Below are positions 1 through 7,018 of a stretch of DNA of 64,000 nt, piece after piece. The DNA is from Alkalihalobacillus sp. TS-13 (GTDB lineage Bacteria > Bacillota > Bacilli > Bacillales > Fictibacillaceae), in assembly GCF_019720915.1 (NCBI RefSeq), contig NZ_JAHKSI010000007.1, forward strand, positions 18,620-82,619, in the 5' to 3' direction. Within the stretch, counting starts at the first letter, position 1. Each line of letters opens with the position of its first letter. A program made the position numbers and the translations under genes. The notes beneath the pieces were generated by a model. That model was given only the letters and a program-made list of their open reading frames with translations. It did not search any database and had not been told where the DNA came from.

Positions 1-496
1 GATCGTCATCAGGCAGCCCATTCGGATTCACAAAATGGGTGTTTTTTAATCCAAGTTCCTCTTTCGCAAATTCATTCATATCTTGTGCGAACGCTTCTTC
101 ACTTCCTGATAGATGTTCAGCAATAGCGACGGCTGCATCATTCCCGGAATTGATCATCAATCCCTGTACAAGCTGGCGCAATGTCATCTGCTCCCCTTCT
201 ACCAGATATACCTGCGTACCCGGTACAGAGGCTGCATTCTCACTTATGGTCACTACGTCATCCATTTTTCCAGACTCGATTGCCATAATCGCGGTTACGA
301 TTTTCGTAATACTCGCCGGATACATTCGTTTATCAGGATTTTCTTCTGCTAATACTTCACCAGTTTTTGCATCGATTAAAATGGAGGTCTCACTTAAAAG
401 ATCTGTTGGTTCATCGTCTTCTGCATAAATGTTTTCTGGGAGTATCCAAACAAAACTTAAAAGAAGAGACACAACTAATACGGTTATCCTTTTCAT
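1..496 (-). CDS. D-alanyl-D-alanine carboxypeptidase (penicillin-binding protein), C-terminus cut by window edge
   Basis: Serine D,D-carboxypeptidase that trims the terminal D-Ala from peptidoglycan stem peptides outside the membrane. Reading the minus strand gives an N-terminal signal peptide (MKRITVLVVSLLLSF...), then the active-site SxxK tetrad as SITK at about residues 62-65 and the second motif SGN at about 117-119. The third motif (KTG) lies beyond the window. The ATG at 496 is preceded by a GGGGC-like ribosome site. The DacB/DacF-type PBP family is clear; the exact paralog is not. About 165 residues are visible of a usual 380-430. Confidence 0.9.
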   Translation of the reverse strand, partial: MKRITVLVVSLLLSFVWILPENIYAEDDEPTDLLSETSILIDAKTGEVLAEENPDKRMYPASITKIVTAIMAIESGKMDDVVTISENAASVPGTQVYLVEGEQMTLRQLVQGLMINSGNDAAVAIAEHLSGSEEAFAQDMNEFAKEELGLKNTHFVNPNGLPDDD

Positions 497-668
497 TTTT
501 CGCGTGCCCCTATAAAAGATTTTTGGTCCAACAATAGCATTCGTATAAGATAGAGATTTTGACAGGACATCACACCAATTACCATTTTCTTTTAATTTCA
601 GGGCATTCGCAAAACAATATTTTCCATTTCCTCTTATTTTACAGAATTTTTAATATGTTTTCTTTTCA

Positions 669-1055
669 TTAAGGTTGTTTGATGTATTCCGAAAGAAAAA
701 CGAAATCTTCAGGGAAAGACAAATCAAGTGTTTGCAGTTCTTTTAAGGACACCCATTTAATATCATGAATTAATTCATCTGGATCCTGGATCTTCATCTC
801 TCCACCTGTGATCTGGACACGAAAGTAATGGACTTTAACATCGATGCCGAAACTTTGCCCTTTTTTCACGAATAACGACCGCTGAATATCACCGAGGTAT
901 CCCGTTTCTTCTTCTAGTTCACGTAAACAACATGCTTCGTAGGACTCCTTATCAAACTTTTCTCCGGATGGAATCGTCCATAGCTTCTCTTCACCTTGTT
1001 GTACCATCAAAAGCTTTCGGTCCTTCACACAAACAGCAGCTGAGCCTTTCCACAT
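669..1055 (-). CDS. Nudix hydrolase (MutT-like)
   Basis: Small Nudix-fold hydrolase of 128 aa. The Nudix box GX5EX7REUXEEXGU is complete at about residues 31-53 (GEKFDKE, then RELEEETGY), so metal binding and pyrophosphohydrolase chemistry are expected. The substrate cannot be told from sequence; a nucleoside-diphosphate-X compound is typical of the family. A GAGGAGTG ribosome site precedes the ATG. It is a single gene, not obviously in an operon, and a repeat-A copy lies just upstream. Confidence 0.9.
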   Translation of the reverse strand: MWKGSAAVCVKDRKLLMVQQGEEKLWTIPSGEKFDKESYEACCLRELEEETGYLGDIQRSLFVKKGQSFGIDVKVHYFRVQITGGEMKIQDPDELIHDIKWVSLKELQTLDLSFPEDFVFLSEYIKQP

Positions 1056-1135
1056 TCTGACCCACTCCTCTCAACCACTAATTTGCTGTTCATCTTATAT
1101 CCCCTGTTCCACAATTTGAACAATCCGTGAAAAAA

Positions 1136-1253
1136 GACTGTCCCATAAGCGTCTGAGTCTCCCCGAACTTAACAACATTTTGAGAAAAATCGTGTTTTTG
1201 AAACAAAATGTTGTGTGTTGGAGGTGTCTGACACTTATTTTGGGACAGTCCCT
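1136..1253. repeat. Small dispersed repeat, family A (copy 1)
   Basis: About 118 bp element with imperfect terminal inverted repeats: it opens GACTGTCCCATAAGCGTCTG and closes GACACTTATTTTGGGACAGTC. The core holds AACAACATTTTGAGAAAAAT. Related copies lie at about 47308-47426 and 52361-52470, with a core-deleted relic near 19523-19582. The ends can fold into a long hairpin, so it may also terminate transcription of the gene at 1270-2076. Confidence 0.75.
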
Positions 1254-1269
1254 TTGGAATCAGTTCAAT

Positions 1270-2076
1270 TTAATAGAAGCTAACGCACCGTCTTGGTTTT
1301 CTCCGCTTCGTGATGATTTCTCTTCCAGTTTGTAAATCCAAGGACGAATACCGATCAGATCGACCCGTTTTCACGTCCAACTCTTGTATCAGAATCTCTT
1401 CACCATCCTTGAATAGAAACCTTGGGCAGATGGATACATCATATTCCTTTACAAGATCAAACTCATCATTGAGCCTCAGGATCTTTTTCGGGCTTCTTTC
1501 TGTCAGTGGATATGCGGATATGAACAGATCATTCTGTAAAACCAATATATCTGCAGGTGCAAAATGAGTACCGAGCTCGACAAAATCAATTGATCTGCCA
1601 CTTAGGATATACAACCTGGCCATATCAAGATCAACTACGTACGCCGAAACACAGACTGAATTGTTGTACATGTTGACATCCCAAATGAATCCATCAATCT
1701 CCCATTCTTCCACCAACTCTAAAGTTGCTTTGGAATATTGATACACTGACCCCGTTTCACCATCTCCTTCACAAGCGATTACCACATGATCAGGAAATTC
1801 ATAAATATTCGGAGTACCATAAAGTTTCTTTTTTACGACTGTATCATTGTTCGGATTGACAGCTACAAGATCAATATAGCCCTTTTTATCAACACGGTTG
1901 TAAAACCACTTGTTCTGGTGATCATCAGTAAGTAAATCCTTCGTATTATCTTGGGTAAATTTCACTGTTTTTCTATTTAAAGTTTTTGATCTTTTTCCAA
2001 TTCCCAGGTCAACAGAAGCATAAAACGGGTCTTTTGATTCACGTTTATCATGGATGAAACTGTTCATTTTTCCCAT
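1270..2076 (-). CDS. Protein of unknown function, possibly beta-propeller-like, divergent from RRNPP receptor
   Basis: A 268-aa soluble protein without signal peptide or membrane segment. I do not recognise a family. It is built of recurring short beta-type segments (YIDLVAVNPNNDTV, HVVIACEGDGETG, NVMYNNSVCVSAYV-like stretches), which suggests a propeller-like fold; this is inference. The ATG has a strong AGGAGG ribosome site. It is transcribed away from the quorum-sensing type regulator at 2316, and the shared 239-bp gap carries palindromes that overlap its likely promoter. It is therefore the best local candidate for a target of that regulator. A family-A repeat lies directly after its stop. 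Confidence 0.7.
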   Translation of the reverse strand: MGKMNSFIHDKRESKDPFYASVDLGIGKRSKTLNRKTVKFTQDNTKDLLTDDHQNKWFYNRVDKKGYIDLVAVNPNNDTVVKKKLYGTPNIYEFPDHVVIACEGDGETGSVYQYSKATLELVEEWEIDGFIWDVNMYNNSVCVSAYVVDLDMARLYILSGRSIDFVELGTHFAPADILVLQNDLFISAYPLTERSPKKILRLNDEFDLVKEYDVSICPRFLFKDGEEILIQELDVKTGRSDRYSSLDLQTGREIITKRRKPRRCVSFY

Positions 2077-2110
2077 TATGCTATCCTCCTATTCATGTCA
2101 TAATTAAAAC

Positions 2111-2137
2111 AAGAACATTCTTACTACAATCATTGTA
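2111..2137. promoter_or_regulatory. Tandem palindromes in divergent promoter region (candidate operator)
   Basis: Two palindromes lie side by side: AAGAA-CA-TTCTT (2111-2122) and TACAAT-C-ATTGTA (2125-2137). On the minus strand TTGTAG, 17 bp and TAATTA resemble a sigma-A promoter for the 268-aa gene, with the second palindrome over its -35. Operator function is inferred from position. Confidence 0.45.
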
Positions 2138-2161
2138 ATAATTTTTCCAAAATACAGAAAA

Positions 2162-2184
2162 ACTAGTTTGAAAGACTAACTAGT
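2162..2184. promoter_or_regulatory. Inverted repeat ACTAGTT/AACTAGT (candidate operator)
   Basis: Perfect 7-bp arms (ACTAGTT at 2162-2168, AACTAGT at 2178-2184) separated by 9 bp, between the divergent genes and nearer the receptor. It could be the receptor's own binding site. No match to the PlcR box TATGNAN4TNCATA was seen. Confidence 0.35.
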
Positions 2185-2315
2185 AAACATATTTTGTGTT
2201 ATATTTATTTTATCAAAGGAACATATGGTCCTGTATTGGGAAAAATGGTAGTTTTGATAGACGATATTTGATGGTTTTTCGGGTCAATTTTCCCAAGTTT
2301 GGGAGGGGGGATATT

Positions 2316-3572
2316 TTGATAGGACAACGAATAAGATATTACAGGAAAACAAAAGGCCTCACTCAGGAAGAATTAGCTAGGGGAATTTGCTCCGTATCGT
2401 ATCTTAGTAAAATCGAAAATGGAGACGCCAAATCTAGTGAAGACGTCATTGAACTGCTCTGTGAAAGGCTTGGGATCTCTCCCACTGAAGAGCAGTTAGA
2501 TGTAAATATACTTGGATTACTAAATGAGTGGAATTACTTAATTATTCTTCGGAAGTATGAAGAAGCAGAAGAACTTCATTTAAAAATAAAAAAGTATCTT
2601 CCTTTTATAGAAGATCCTCTACTTCTTACAAGATACGATTTGTTTTTAATAAGGTTTTACTTAATAAAAAACAATTTAGATGAGGCAAAACCTCTGATAA
2701 AAAAAATTAGTAAACTGCAAGAAACGTATCAAGACCCTTCCATAAACTTCTATTACTATTTTATAAAGGGCTTTTATTACTATTATGTAAAGGAATATTC
2801 TGAAGCAATTATCCATTTCGAAAAAGCCGAGGGTAATTTACAACAAACTCCACTTAACCAGGTTGAGGTTGGAGTCTTTTATTACAGTATAGCTTTATCT
2901 CATAGTTATTTATTCCACAGTACTTCTGTTATGACCTACGCTTACAAAGCACTGGAAATATTTGATAGAGAATATAACTTCAGCAGGAGTTCTGATTGTC
3001 AAATCTTACTTGGTATAGCAAATCGTCGTATAAAAAGTTATTCACAAGCAGAGTATCATTTTAATCAAGCATTAAAGTTTGCTGAATCTTTTAATGATAA
3101 TCGCAGCTTAGGTATGATTTACCATAATATAGGGTTTGTCTACAGTAATAAAGGACAGCCTGAAACAGCTATACAATACTACATGAAAAGCTTATCTATT
3201 AAAGATAAGTACGATAATTCAAACGTATATATTACTTATTATCTGATCGCTAAAGAGCATTTAAATTTAGATGAGTTGGAGCTTTCAAGACAGTGGTTAG
3301 ATAAAGTTAAGAAACAATTGAAAGTAAAGAACAATGAAGAATATGAAATACATGCAAAGATATTAGAATATAGGTTAGAAGATGCTTTTAATAAGGAATT
3401 TGAAGTTTACCTTAAAAAGGTAGCTATCCCATACTTCCAAAACAAAAATATTTTTGAGCATGTTAGCGAATACTCGTCCCTCTTGGCTGATTACTATTAT
3501 AATAATTCACAATATAAGAGTTCTAGTGAGTATTACAAATTAGCTTTAGTTACTAATAAAAAATTCACATAA
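2316..3572 (+). CDS. RRNPP-family quorum-sensing regulator (XRE HTH + TPR, NprR-like)
   Basis: Cytoplasmic peptide-binding transcription regulator of 418 aa. Residues about 2-58 form an XRE-type helix-turn-helix (IGQRIRYYRKTKGLTQEELA...SVSYLSKIENG), close in pattern to NprR/PlcR. The rest is alpha-helical TPR repeats, for example YSEAIIHFEKAE, YSQAEYHFNQAL and PETAIQYYMKSL. The length fits NprR (about 420 aa) better than PlcR (about 285). I chose the TTG at 2316 because GGGAGGGGGG lies 5 nt upstream and the HTH starts right there; the longer frame to 2196 has no ribosome site. It is followed after 13 nt by a secreted multi-copy peptide precursor, the classic receptor-pheromone arrangement. 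Family is well supported; ligand and targets are inference. Confidence 0.85.
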   Translation: MIGQRIRYYRKTKGLTQEELARGICSVSYLSKIENGDAKSSEDVIELLCERLGISPTEEQLDVNILGLLNEWNYLIILRKYEEAEELHLKIKKYLPFIEDPLLLTRYDLFLIRFYLIKNNLDEAKPLIKKISKLQETYQDPSINFYYYFIKGFYYYYVKEYSEAIIHFEKAEGNLQQTPLNQVEVGVFYYSIALSHSYLFHSTSVMTYAYKALEIFDREYNFSRSSDCQILLGIANRRIKSYSQAEYHFNQALKFAESFNDNRSLGMIYHNIGFVYSNKGQPETAIQYYMKSLSIKDKYDNSNVYITYYLIAKEHLNLDELELSRQWLDKVKKQLKVKNNEEYEIHAKILEYRLEDAFNKEFEVYLKKVAIPYFQNKNIFEHVSEYSSLLADYYYNNSQYKSSSEYYKLALVTNKKFT

Positions 3573-3585
3573 AAGGGTGTGTAAA

Positions 3586-3930
3586 ATGAAAAGAATTTTA
3601 AAGTCTATAACACTACTTCTTTCATTAAGTTTAATCATGGTTAGTGGTTCGATGTGGGCACCGCATAATTTAAACAAAGACTTGCAAGTATATGATGAGA
3701 ATCCACCTATGTATAAATCTACGGTGGCGTTTGATGAAAACCCTCCACCAAAGAGCAGTTCAGCTGTTGCTTATGACGAAAATCCACCGATGAGCAGTTC
3801 AGCGGTTGCTTATGACGAAAATCCGCCGATGAGCAGTTCGGCTGTTGCTTATGATGAAAACCCACCTATGAGCAGTTCAGCGGTTACTTATGACGAAAAC
3901 CCACCCATGTTCAAGTCTCTTACTTTATAA
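3586..3930 (+). CDS. Secreted multi-copy signalling peptide precursor (six DENPP repeats)
   Basis: A 114-aa pre-propeptide. Residues 1-22 are a Sec signal peptide (KRILK, then a hydrophobic stretch). The rest carries six copies of (Y/F)DENPP(M/P) starting at residues 36, 49, 63, 76, 89 and 102, a 13-residue period, linked by SSSAVA-like spacers. AAAAGGG 8 nt before the ATG at 3586 sets the start; the GTG at 3577 lies inside that site. It starts 13 nt after the receptor stop and is followed by a strong terminator, so it ends the operon. In RRNPP systems such exported precursors are cleaved outside the cell and the short peptide re-enters through Opp to bind the receptor. Six copies would raise signal yield. 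The mature ends are unknown; the pheromone role is inferred from context and architecture. Confidence 0.8.
   Translation: MKRILKSITLLLSLSLIMVSGSMWAPHNLNKDLQVYDENPPMYKSTVAFDENPPPKSSSAVAYDENPPMSSSAVAYDENPPMSSSAVAYDENPPMSSSAVTYDENPPMFKSLTL
3754..3909 (+). repeat. Four tandem 39-bp coding repeats in the pheromone precursor
   Basis: Four 39-bp units at 3754, 3793, 3832 and 3871, each encoding SSSAV(A/T)YDENPPM. Differences between units fall almost only at third codon positions (GCT/GCG, CCA/CCG/CCT/CCC, GAC/GAT, AAT/AAC). The one amino-acid change is Ala to Thr in the last unit. Two diverged copies lie upstream. Confidence 0.95.
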
Positions 3931-3964
3931 TGAGGCACAGAAAAAGTACTTAAAGCTTAATCGT

Positions 3965-3997
3965 AGAAGGCATCTAAAAAGTGCCTTCTTTTTTTGG
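3965..3997 (+). terminator. Rho-independent terminator of receptor-pheromone operon
   Basis: AGAAGGCA and TGCCTTCT form a stem with a short loop, followed by a run of T. Confidence 0.9.
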
Positions 3998-4029
3998 CTC
4001 TTTTAAATGGTAAAGTTGATTTGTTCAGA

Positions 4030-4336
4030 AATTTCTTTGAGCGGAATTCACGACACTCCTGCAGGAATAGCGAGTCAGGCGAGACCCTGCAGCGAGGAAC
4101 TCGCGAGGAGGCTTGCGGAAGTGAGTTAATACAGGGAAACGACCATTCACTTGGATCACTTCAAACTTCCTGCAGCGGTCGACACAGTGAATGACACCTT
4201 GTGTGGGAGCCCACGCAGAACCAAGTTTTTGTTTGGTTCGATCCTCCTCGTCCGTTCTCCAGTGACCTACGTGACTAATCGGGTCGCTTCCGCTTTTCGT
4301 TTGCCCGCGGAAAGGGAGTGAATTTCGCATAAATCA
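4030..4336 (+). repeat. R1 element, copy a (medium form)
   Basis: Left end: GACACTCCTGCAGG, then GCGAGACCCTGCAGCGAGGA. Middle: CACTTGGATCACTTCAAACT and CCACGCAGAACCAAG. Right end: CCCGCGGAAAGGGAGTGAAT. It fills the gap between convergent transcripts. The small frames crossing it recur in every copy and are not genes. Confidence 0.85.
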
Positions 4337-4358
4337 ATATGAAAGAATAAAAGGGTTT

Positions 4359-4871
4359 TTATTTTTTCAAAAAGCATTCTTCACTGTGGTCTGGTTCTAT
4401 GAAGCCTGTTGCCATCAGGAAGCTTTCAGCTGTCGTCAGTCCTACGTGTTTGAATGTGGTTTTGATCGCCTTTTGTCTTTCCTGTTGATCTTCTGGGAGT
4501 GAATCGAAATAGTATTTTAGACTTCCATATTTAGAAATCAATTGCTCAGCTACATTAGCATTATGAATGGTTGCTTCAATCTTCCGGCGGTGACGGACGA
4601 TGCCTTTATCCTCTAAGAGTGCTTCTACCTTTTCATTTTCATAGCTTTTTACCTTGGCAATCGAAAAGTCATCGAAGGCATTACGGAAATTTTCACGTTT
4701 ATGTAAAATCGTTTTCCAGCTCAATCCTGCTTGAAAAATCTCCAGTGTCAGGGCTTCAAAGAGCTCATCATCCCCTGATACAGGTTTCCCCCACTCTTCA
4801 TCATGGTAACTGATCAATAATGGGTCGTTTTCACACCATCCGCATCTGACAATTGTCCTGGCATCTTCCAT
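4359..4871 (-). CDS. tag: DNA-3-methyladenine glycosylase I
   Basis: Base-excision repair enzyme of 170 aa that removes 3-methyladenine from alkylated DNA. The Tag signature is clear: N-terminal RCGWCENDPLLISYHDEEWG, central FQAGLSWKTILHKRENFR and C-terminal ESFLMATGFIEPDHSEEC. The N-terminal Cys/His and the terminal His and Cys can form the family's zinc site. I start at the ATG at 4871 because GGAGGAGT lies 6 nt before it; a longer in-frame start lacks one. It is convergent with the pheromone operon, with an R1 copy between. Length is slightly short of the usual 180-190. Confidence 0.93.
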   Translation of the reverse strand: MEDARTIVRCGWCENDPLLISYHDEEWGKPVSGDDELFEALTLEIFQAGLSWKTILHKRENFRNAFDDFSIAKVKSYENEKVEALLEDKGIVRHRRKIEATIHNANVAEQLISKYGSLKYYFDSLPEDQQERQKAIKTTFKHVGLTTAESFLMATGFIEPDHSEECFLKK

Positions 4872-4982
4872 AAAACCACTCCTCCAGCCTAAACTCATCT
4901 ATAATAAACAAGTATCTTACACACTACTTTACTCGTTAATCCGCGAGCCGTCTATCACTGCTTTGCAATTTTTTTACAAAGC

Positions 4983-5009
4983 TGAAACGGATTCGTCGTT
5001 GGTTACGTC
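4983..5009 (+). promoter_or_regulatory. ECF-type promoter (TGAAAC-N17-CGTC)
   Basis: TGAAAC at 4983-4988 and CGTC at 5006-5009 with a 17-bp spacer, about 35 bp before the sigma gene start. This is the classic Bacillus ECF pattern, so the sigma factor probably controls its own operon. Confidence 0.7.
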
Positions 5010-5043
5010 AATAGATTAAAGACATATAAGGGAGGTCAGCAGG

Positions 5044-5634
5044 TTGGAAGAATATCAACCGAGAAATCGGTCTAAGATACAGCTTGATAACGTGATCGGC
5101 CGTTACCCGAAAGAGGAGGTCCTCGAGCATATGATGGACCAGTACGGGGAAAAATTGACTCGCCTAGCTTATACTTATGTAAAAGATTGGGGCAAAGCCG
5201 AGGATATCGTTCAGGAATCCTTTGTCGCCTGTTATACAAAGCTGGATACGTTCCGTGGAGAATCATCCGTAAAAACCTGGATCTATCGGATTACGATCAA
5301 TCGGTGCCACGATTATCATAGGACCTGGTCGTTCAAGAACCTCCATTTTACCGATAAAATCTCTCGTTGGATGAAGGGAGAAGCACAAACACCTGAGGCT
5401 GATCTGATTGCGAAGGATGAAAGTGAAACATTAGCCAAACAAGTACTTACCCTGCCACTTAAATATCGAGAAGTGCTCCTCTTGTATTATTTCGAGGAGT
5501 TATCGATCCAGGAGATCAGCATGATGCTCCTGACAAACGAATCAACGATAAAAACGCGCCTGCATCGAGGCCGGCAGCTTCTTAAGGAAGTTATTTCATC
5601 AGAAGGGAGTATCGGTGATGGAAAATCAACTTAA
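5044..5634 (+). CDS. RNA polymerase ECF sigma factor
   Basis: ECF sigma-70 factor of 196 aa. Region 2 runs from about residue 38 to 100 (RLAYTYVKDWGKAEDIVQESF...SSVKTWIYRITINRCHDY) and region 4 from about 135 to 188 (LPLKYREVLLLYYFEELSIQEIS...ESTIKTRLHRGR). The start is TTG with GGGAGG 8 nt upstream. A TGAAAC-N17-CGTC promoter lies just before it. The anti-sigma gene begins inside its last codons (17-nt overlap), so the two are translationally coupled. It resembles SigM/SigV/YlaC-type factors and probably answers to envelope stress, but I cannot name the ortholog. Confidence 0.92.
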   Translation: MEEYQPRNRSKIQLDNVIGRYPKEEVLEHMMDQYGEKLTRLAYTYVKDWGKAEDIVQESFVACYTKLDTFRGESSVKTWIYRITINRCHDYHRTWSFKNLHFTDKISRWMKGEAQTPEADLIAKDESETLAKQVLTLPLKYREVLLLYYFEELSIQEISMMLLTNESTIKTRLHRGRQLLKEVISSEGSIGDGKST

Positions 5635-6472
5635 AGATCTGAACAAATCATTGAATCGAATGATGTCCTCCGAAGAACGCTTCACAGATAAACAAAAACA
5701 AAATATCCGGAACGCTATTGCTAAGAAACGATCATTACGATTTTCGTTTATGCATTGGCATTGGAAACCGATACTCAGTACTGCAGTGTGTCTTTTTCTT
5801 GTGGTTGCAGTCGTTCAGGTTGCAATGGATACCTTCCCATCGAGCAGCAAACATTCTAGTGAATCAAGTGATGTCGGAATCAATTCAGCAGCGGATAAAA
5901 GCGCAAGCCTGGAAAGCGGTGGAACATCCGAAAAAACGATACCTGCTTTAGATGAAGCAGATAAGGGAGATGCCAAACTCAATGCAGCGAAAGACGATTT
6001 TTCGATAGCTGAAAAAGATGATGGCCAGCAAAAAACGATCTCCGGTCCCTTGTTACCTATAGACGATCATCTAATAACAGTATATGAACAGGTGAAAGGC
6101 GAGCAGAGCCAGGGTGCACTCAAAGGCCTGCATCCATTTGAGGTCATGCAAATCCATTATCATGCAATCCAACAGAATGACTATGAAACCGTGTATATCA
6201 TGTATTATCAAGACCCCGCTGGATCCATGCCATCCAAAAAGTACTATCTTGATGAAATTGCAAAAGATCCTGTATTGAGCAAAAATACCGAAAAGAAACT
6301 GGAAGAGATCCAGGAGGTGGAGAAATTCAATCAAGTCGTTAAAGAGACACCTATGGATCGAAAAGAAGCGTATATCACATGGGGCGGAACCGGGGAAAAC
6401 ATGAAGTTTTTCAGGCTCGTCCGAGATGAAACGAAAGATATCTGGGCGGTCTCATGGCTCGCCTCTCAATAA
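5618..6472 (+). CDS. Membrane anti-sigma factor for the adjacent ECF sigma
   Basis: Single-pass membrane protein of 284 aa. Residues 1-42 are a cytoplasmic, basic, sigma-binding-like part. One membrane helix follows (about 48-66, ILSTAVCLFLVVAVVQVAM), then an extracellular Ser/Lys/Glu-rich linker, then a folded C-terminal domain from about 145 that resembles NTF2/DUF4829-like stress-sensor domains (HPFEVMQIHYHAIQQNDYETVY). The ATG at 5618 is used because GGGAG lies 8 nt upstream. Its role follows from overlap with the sigma gene and from topology; no specific family was recognised for the outer domain. Confidence 0.75.
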   Translation: MENQLKDLNKSLNRMMSSEERFTDKQKQNIRNAIAKKRSLRFSFMHWHWKPILSTAVCLFLVVAVVQVAMDTFPSSSKHSSESSDVGINSAADKSASLESGGTSEKTIPALDEADKGDAKLNAAKDDFSIAEKDDGQQKTISGPLLPIDDHLITVYEQVKGEQSQGALKGLHPFEVMQIHYHAIQQNDYETVYIMYYQDPAGSMPSKKYYLDEIAKDPVLSKNTEKKLEEIQEVEKFNQVVKETPMDRKEAYITWGGTGENMKFFRLVRDETKDIWAVSWLASQ

Positions 6473-6545
6473 AGAAAACTTGGCAAAGCTGAGCCATAAT
6501 TGCACTGATACTGAAGAAAGTATTTCTTTCTTAAAGTGTAAATCA
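6472..6545 (+). repeat. Small dispersed repeat, family C (copy 1)
   Basis: AAGAAAACTTGGCAAAGCTG, then TTGCACTGATACTGAAGAAA. Similar sequence occurs at about 24941-25040 and 55203-55295. Confidence 0.6.
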
Positions 6546-6547
6546 AG

Positions 6548-6590
6548 AAAACCTGAGTGGAAAGGTTCCTTCCATTCAGGTTTTCAGCTT
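6548..6590. terminator. Bidirectional terminator after ECF operon
   Basis: AAAACCTGAGTGGAA pairs with TTCCATTCAGGTTTT (one G-T pair). Both flanks are A/T rich, so it can serve the sigma operon and the convergent VOC gene. Confidence 0.75.
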
Positions 6591-6595
6591 TTTCC

Positions 6596-7000
6596 TCATT
6601 TTGGCGCTACGAGTTCAACCTTGATCCGATCGGGATCTTCGAAATAGACGGCGTAATGGTCAGATCCACCTGCATATGGATGACGATCCGGATATAAAAC
6701 CGTCACGCCTCTTTTCTTCAATTCGTCCGTCAACTGATCGACCTGATCCATAGATTCCGCATGGAAGGCTAAATGGTTGAGACCGACCCGACGGCGGTGG
6801 TACGGAACGGCAATGTATTTCTTTTCGGCTTGGACGAATACAATATACGAATCTTTCAGCTTCCAGCTTCGTCCTTTTTCCCATTTCTGATATTCGAAAT
6901 AACCGAGCTCCGGAAGAAGCCATCCCCAGAACTCGATCGTTTTCTCCAGATCAGAGACATATAGTTCAATATGATGGATGAGACCCTTCTTCCTTTTCAT
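6596..7000 (-). CDS. VOC-superfamily (glyoxalase/bleomycin-resistance fold) protein
   Basis: A 134-aa vicinal-oxygen-chelate domain protein. It opens GLIHHIELYVSDLEKTIEFWGWLL, the typical first beta-alpha-beta unit with a metal-ligand His, has a second module around HLAFHAES, and ends with GGSDHYAVYFEDPDRIKVELV, giving the usual His/Glu metal ligands. The start at 7000 gives the normal N-terminus; a GTG 12 nt upstream is too close to the AAGGGG site. It begins 18 nt after argS and is probably co-transcribed with it. The substrate is unknown. Confidence 0.88.
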   Translation of the reverse strand: MKRKKGLIHHIELYVSDLEKTIEFWGWLLPELGYFEYQKWEKGRSWKLKDSYIVFVQAEKKYIAVPYHRRRVGLNHLAFHAESMDQVDQLTDELKKRGVTVLYPDRHPYAGGSDHYAVYFEDPDRIKVELVAPK

Positions 7001-7018
7001 TATATCGGTCACCCCTTC

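Noticed and set aside
2077-2315. PlcR box before the receptor
   Set aside because: No TATGNAN4TNCATA match was seen; other palindromes are present.
3754-3909. CRISPR-like array
   Set aside because: Units are contiguous, in frame and coding, with no spacers.
4025-4330. Overlapping small frames on both strands
   Set aside because: They lie wholly inside R1 copy a.
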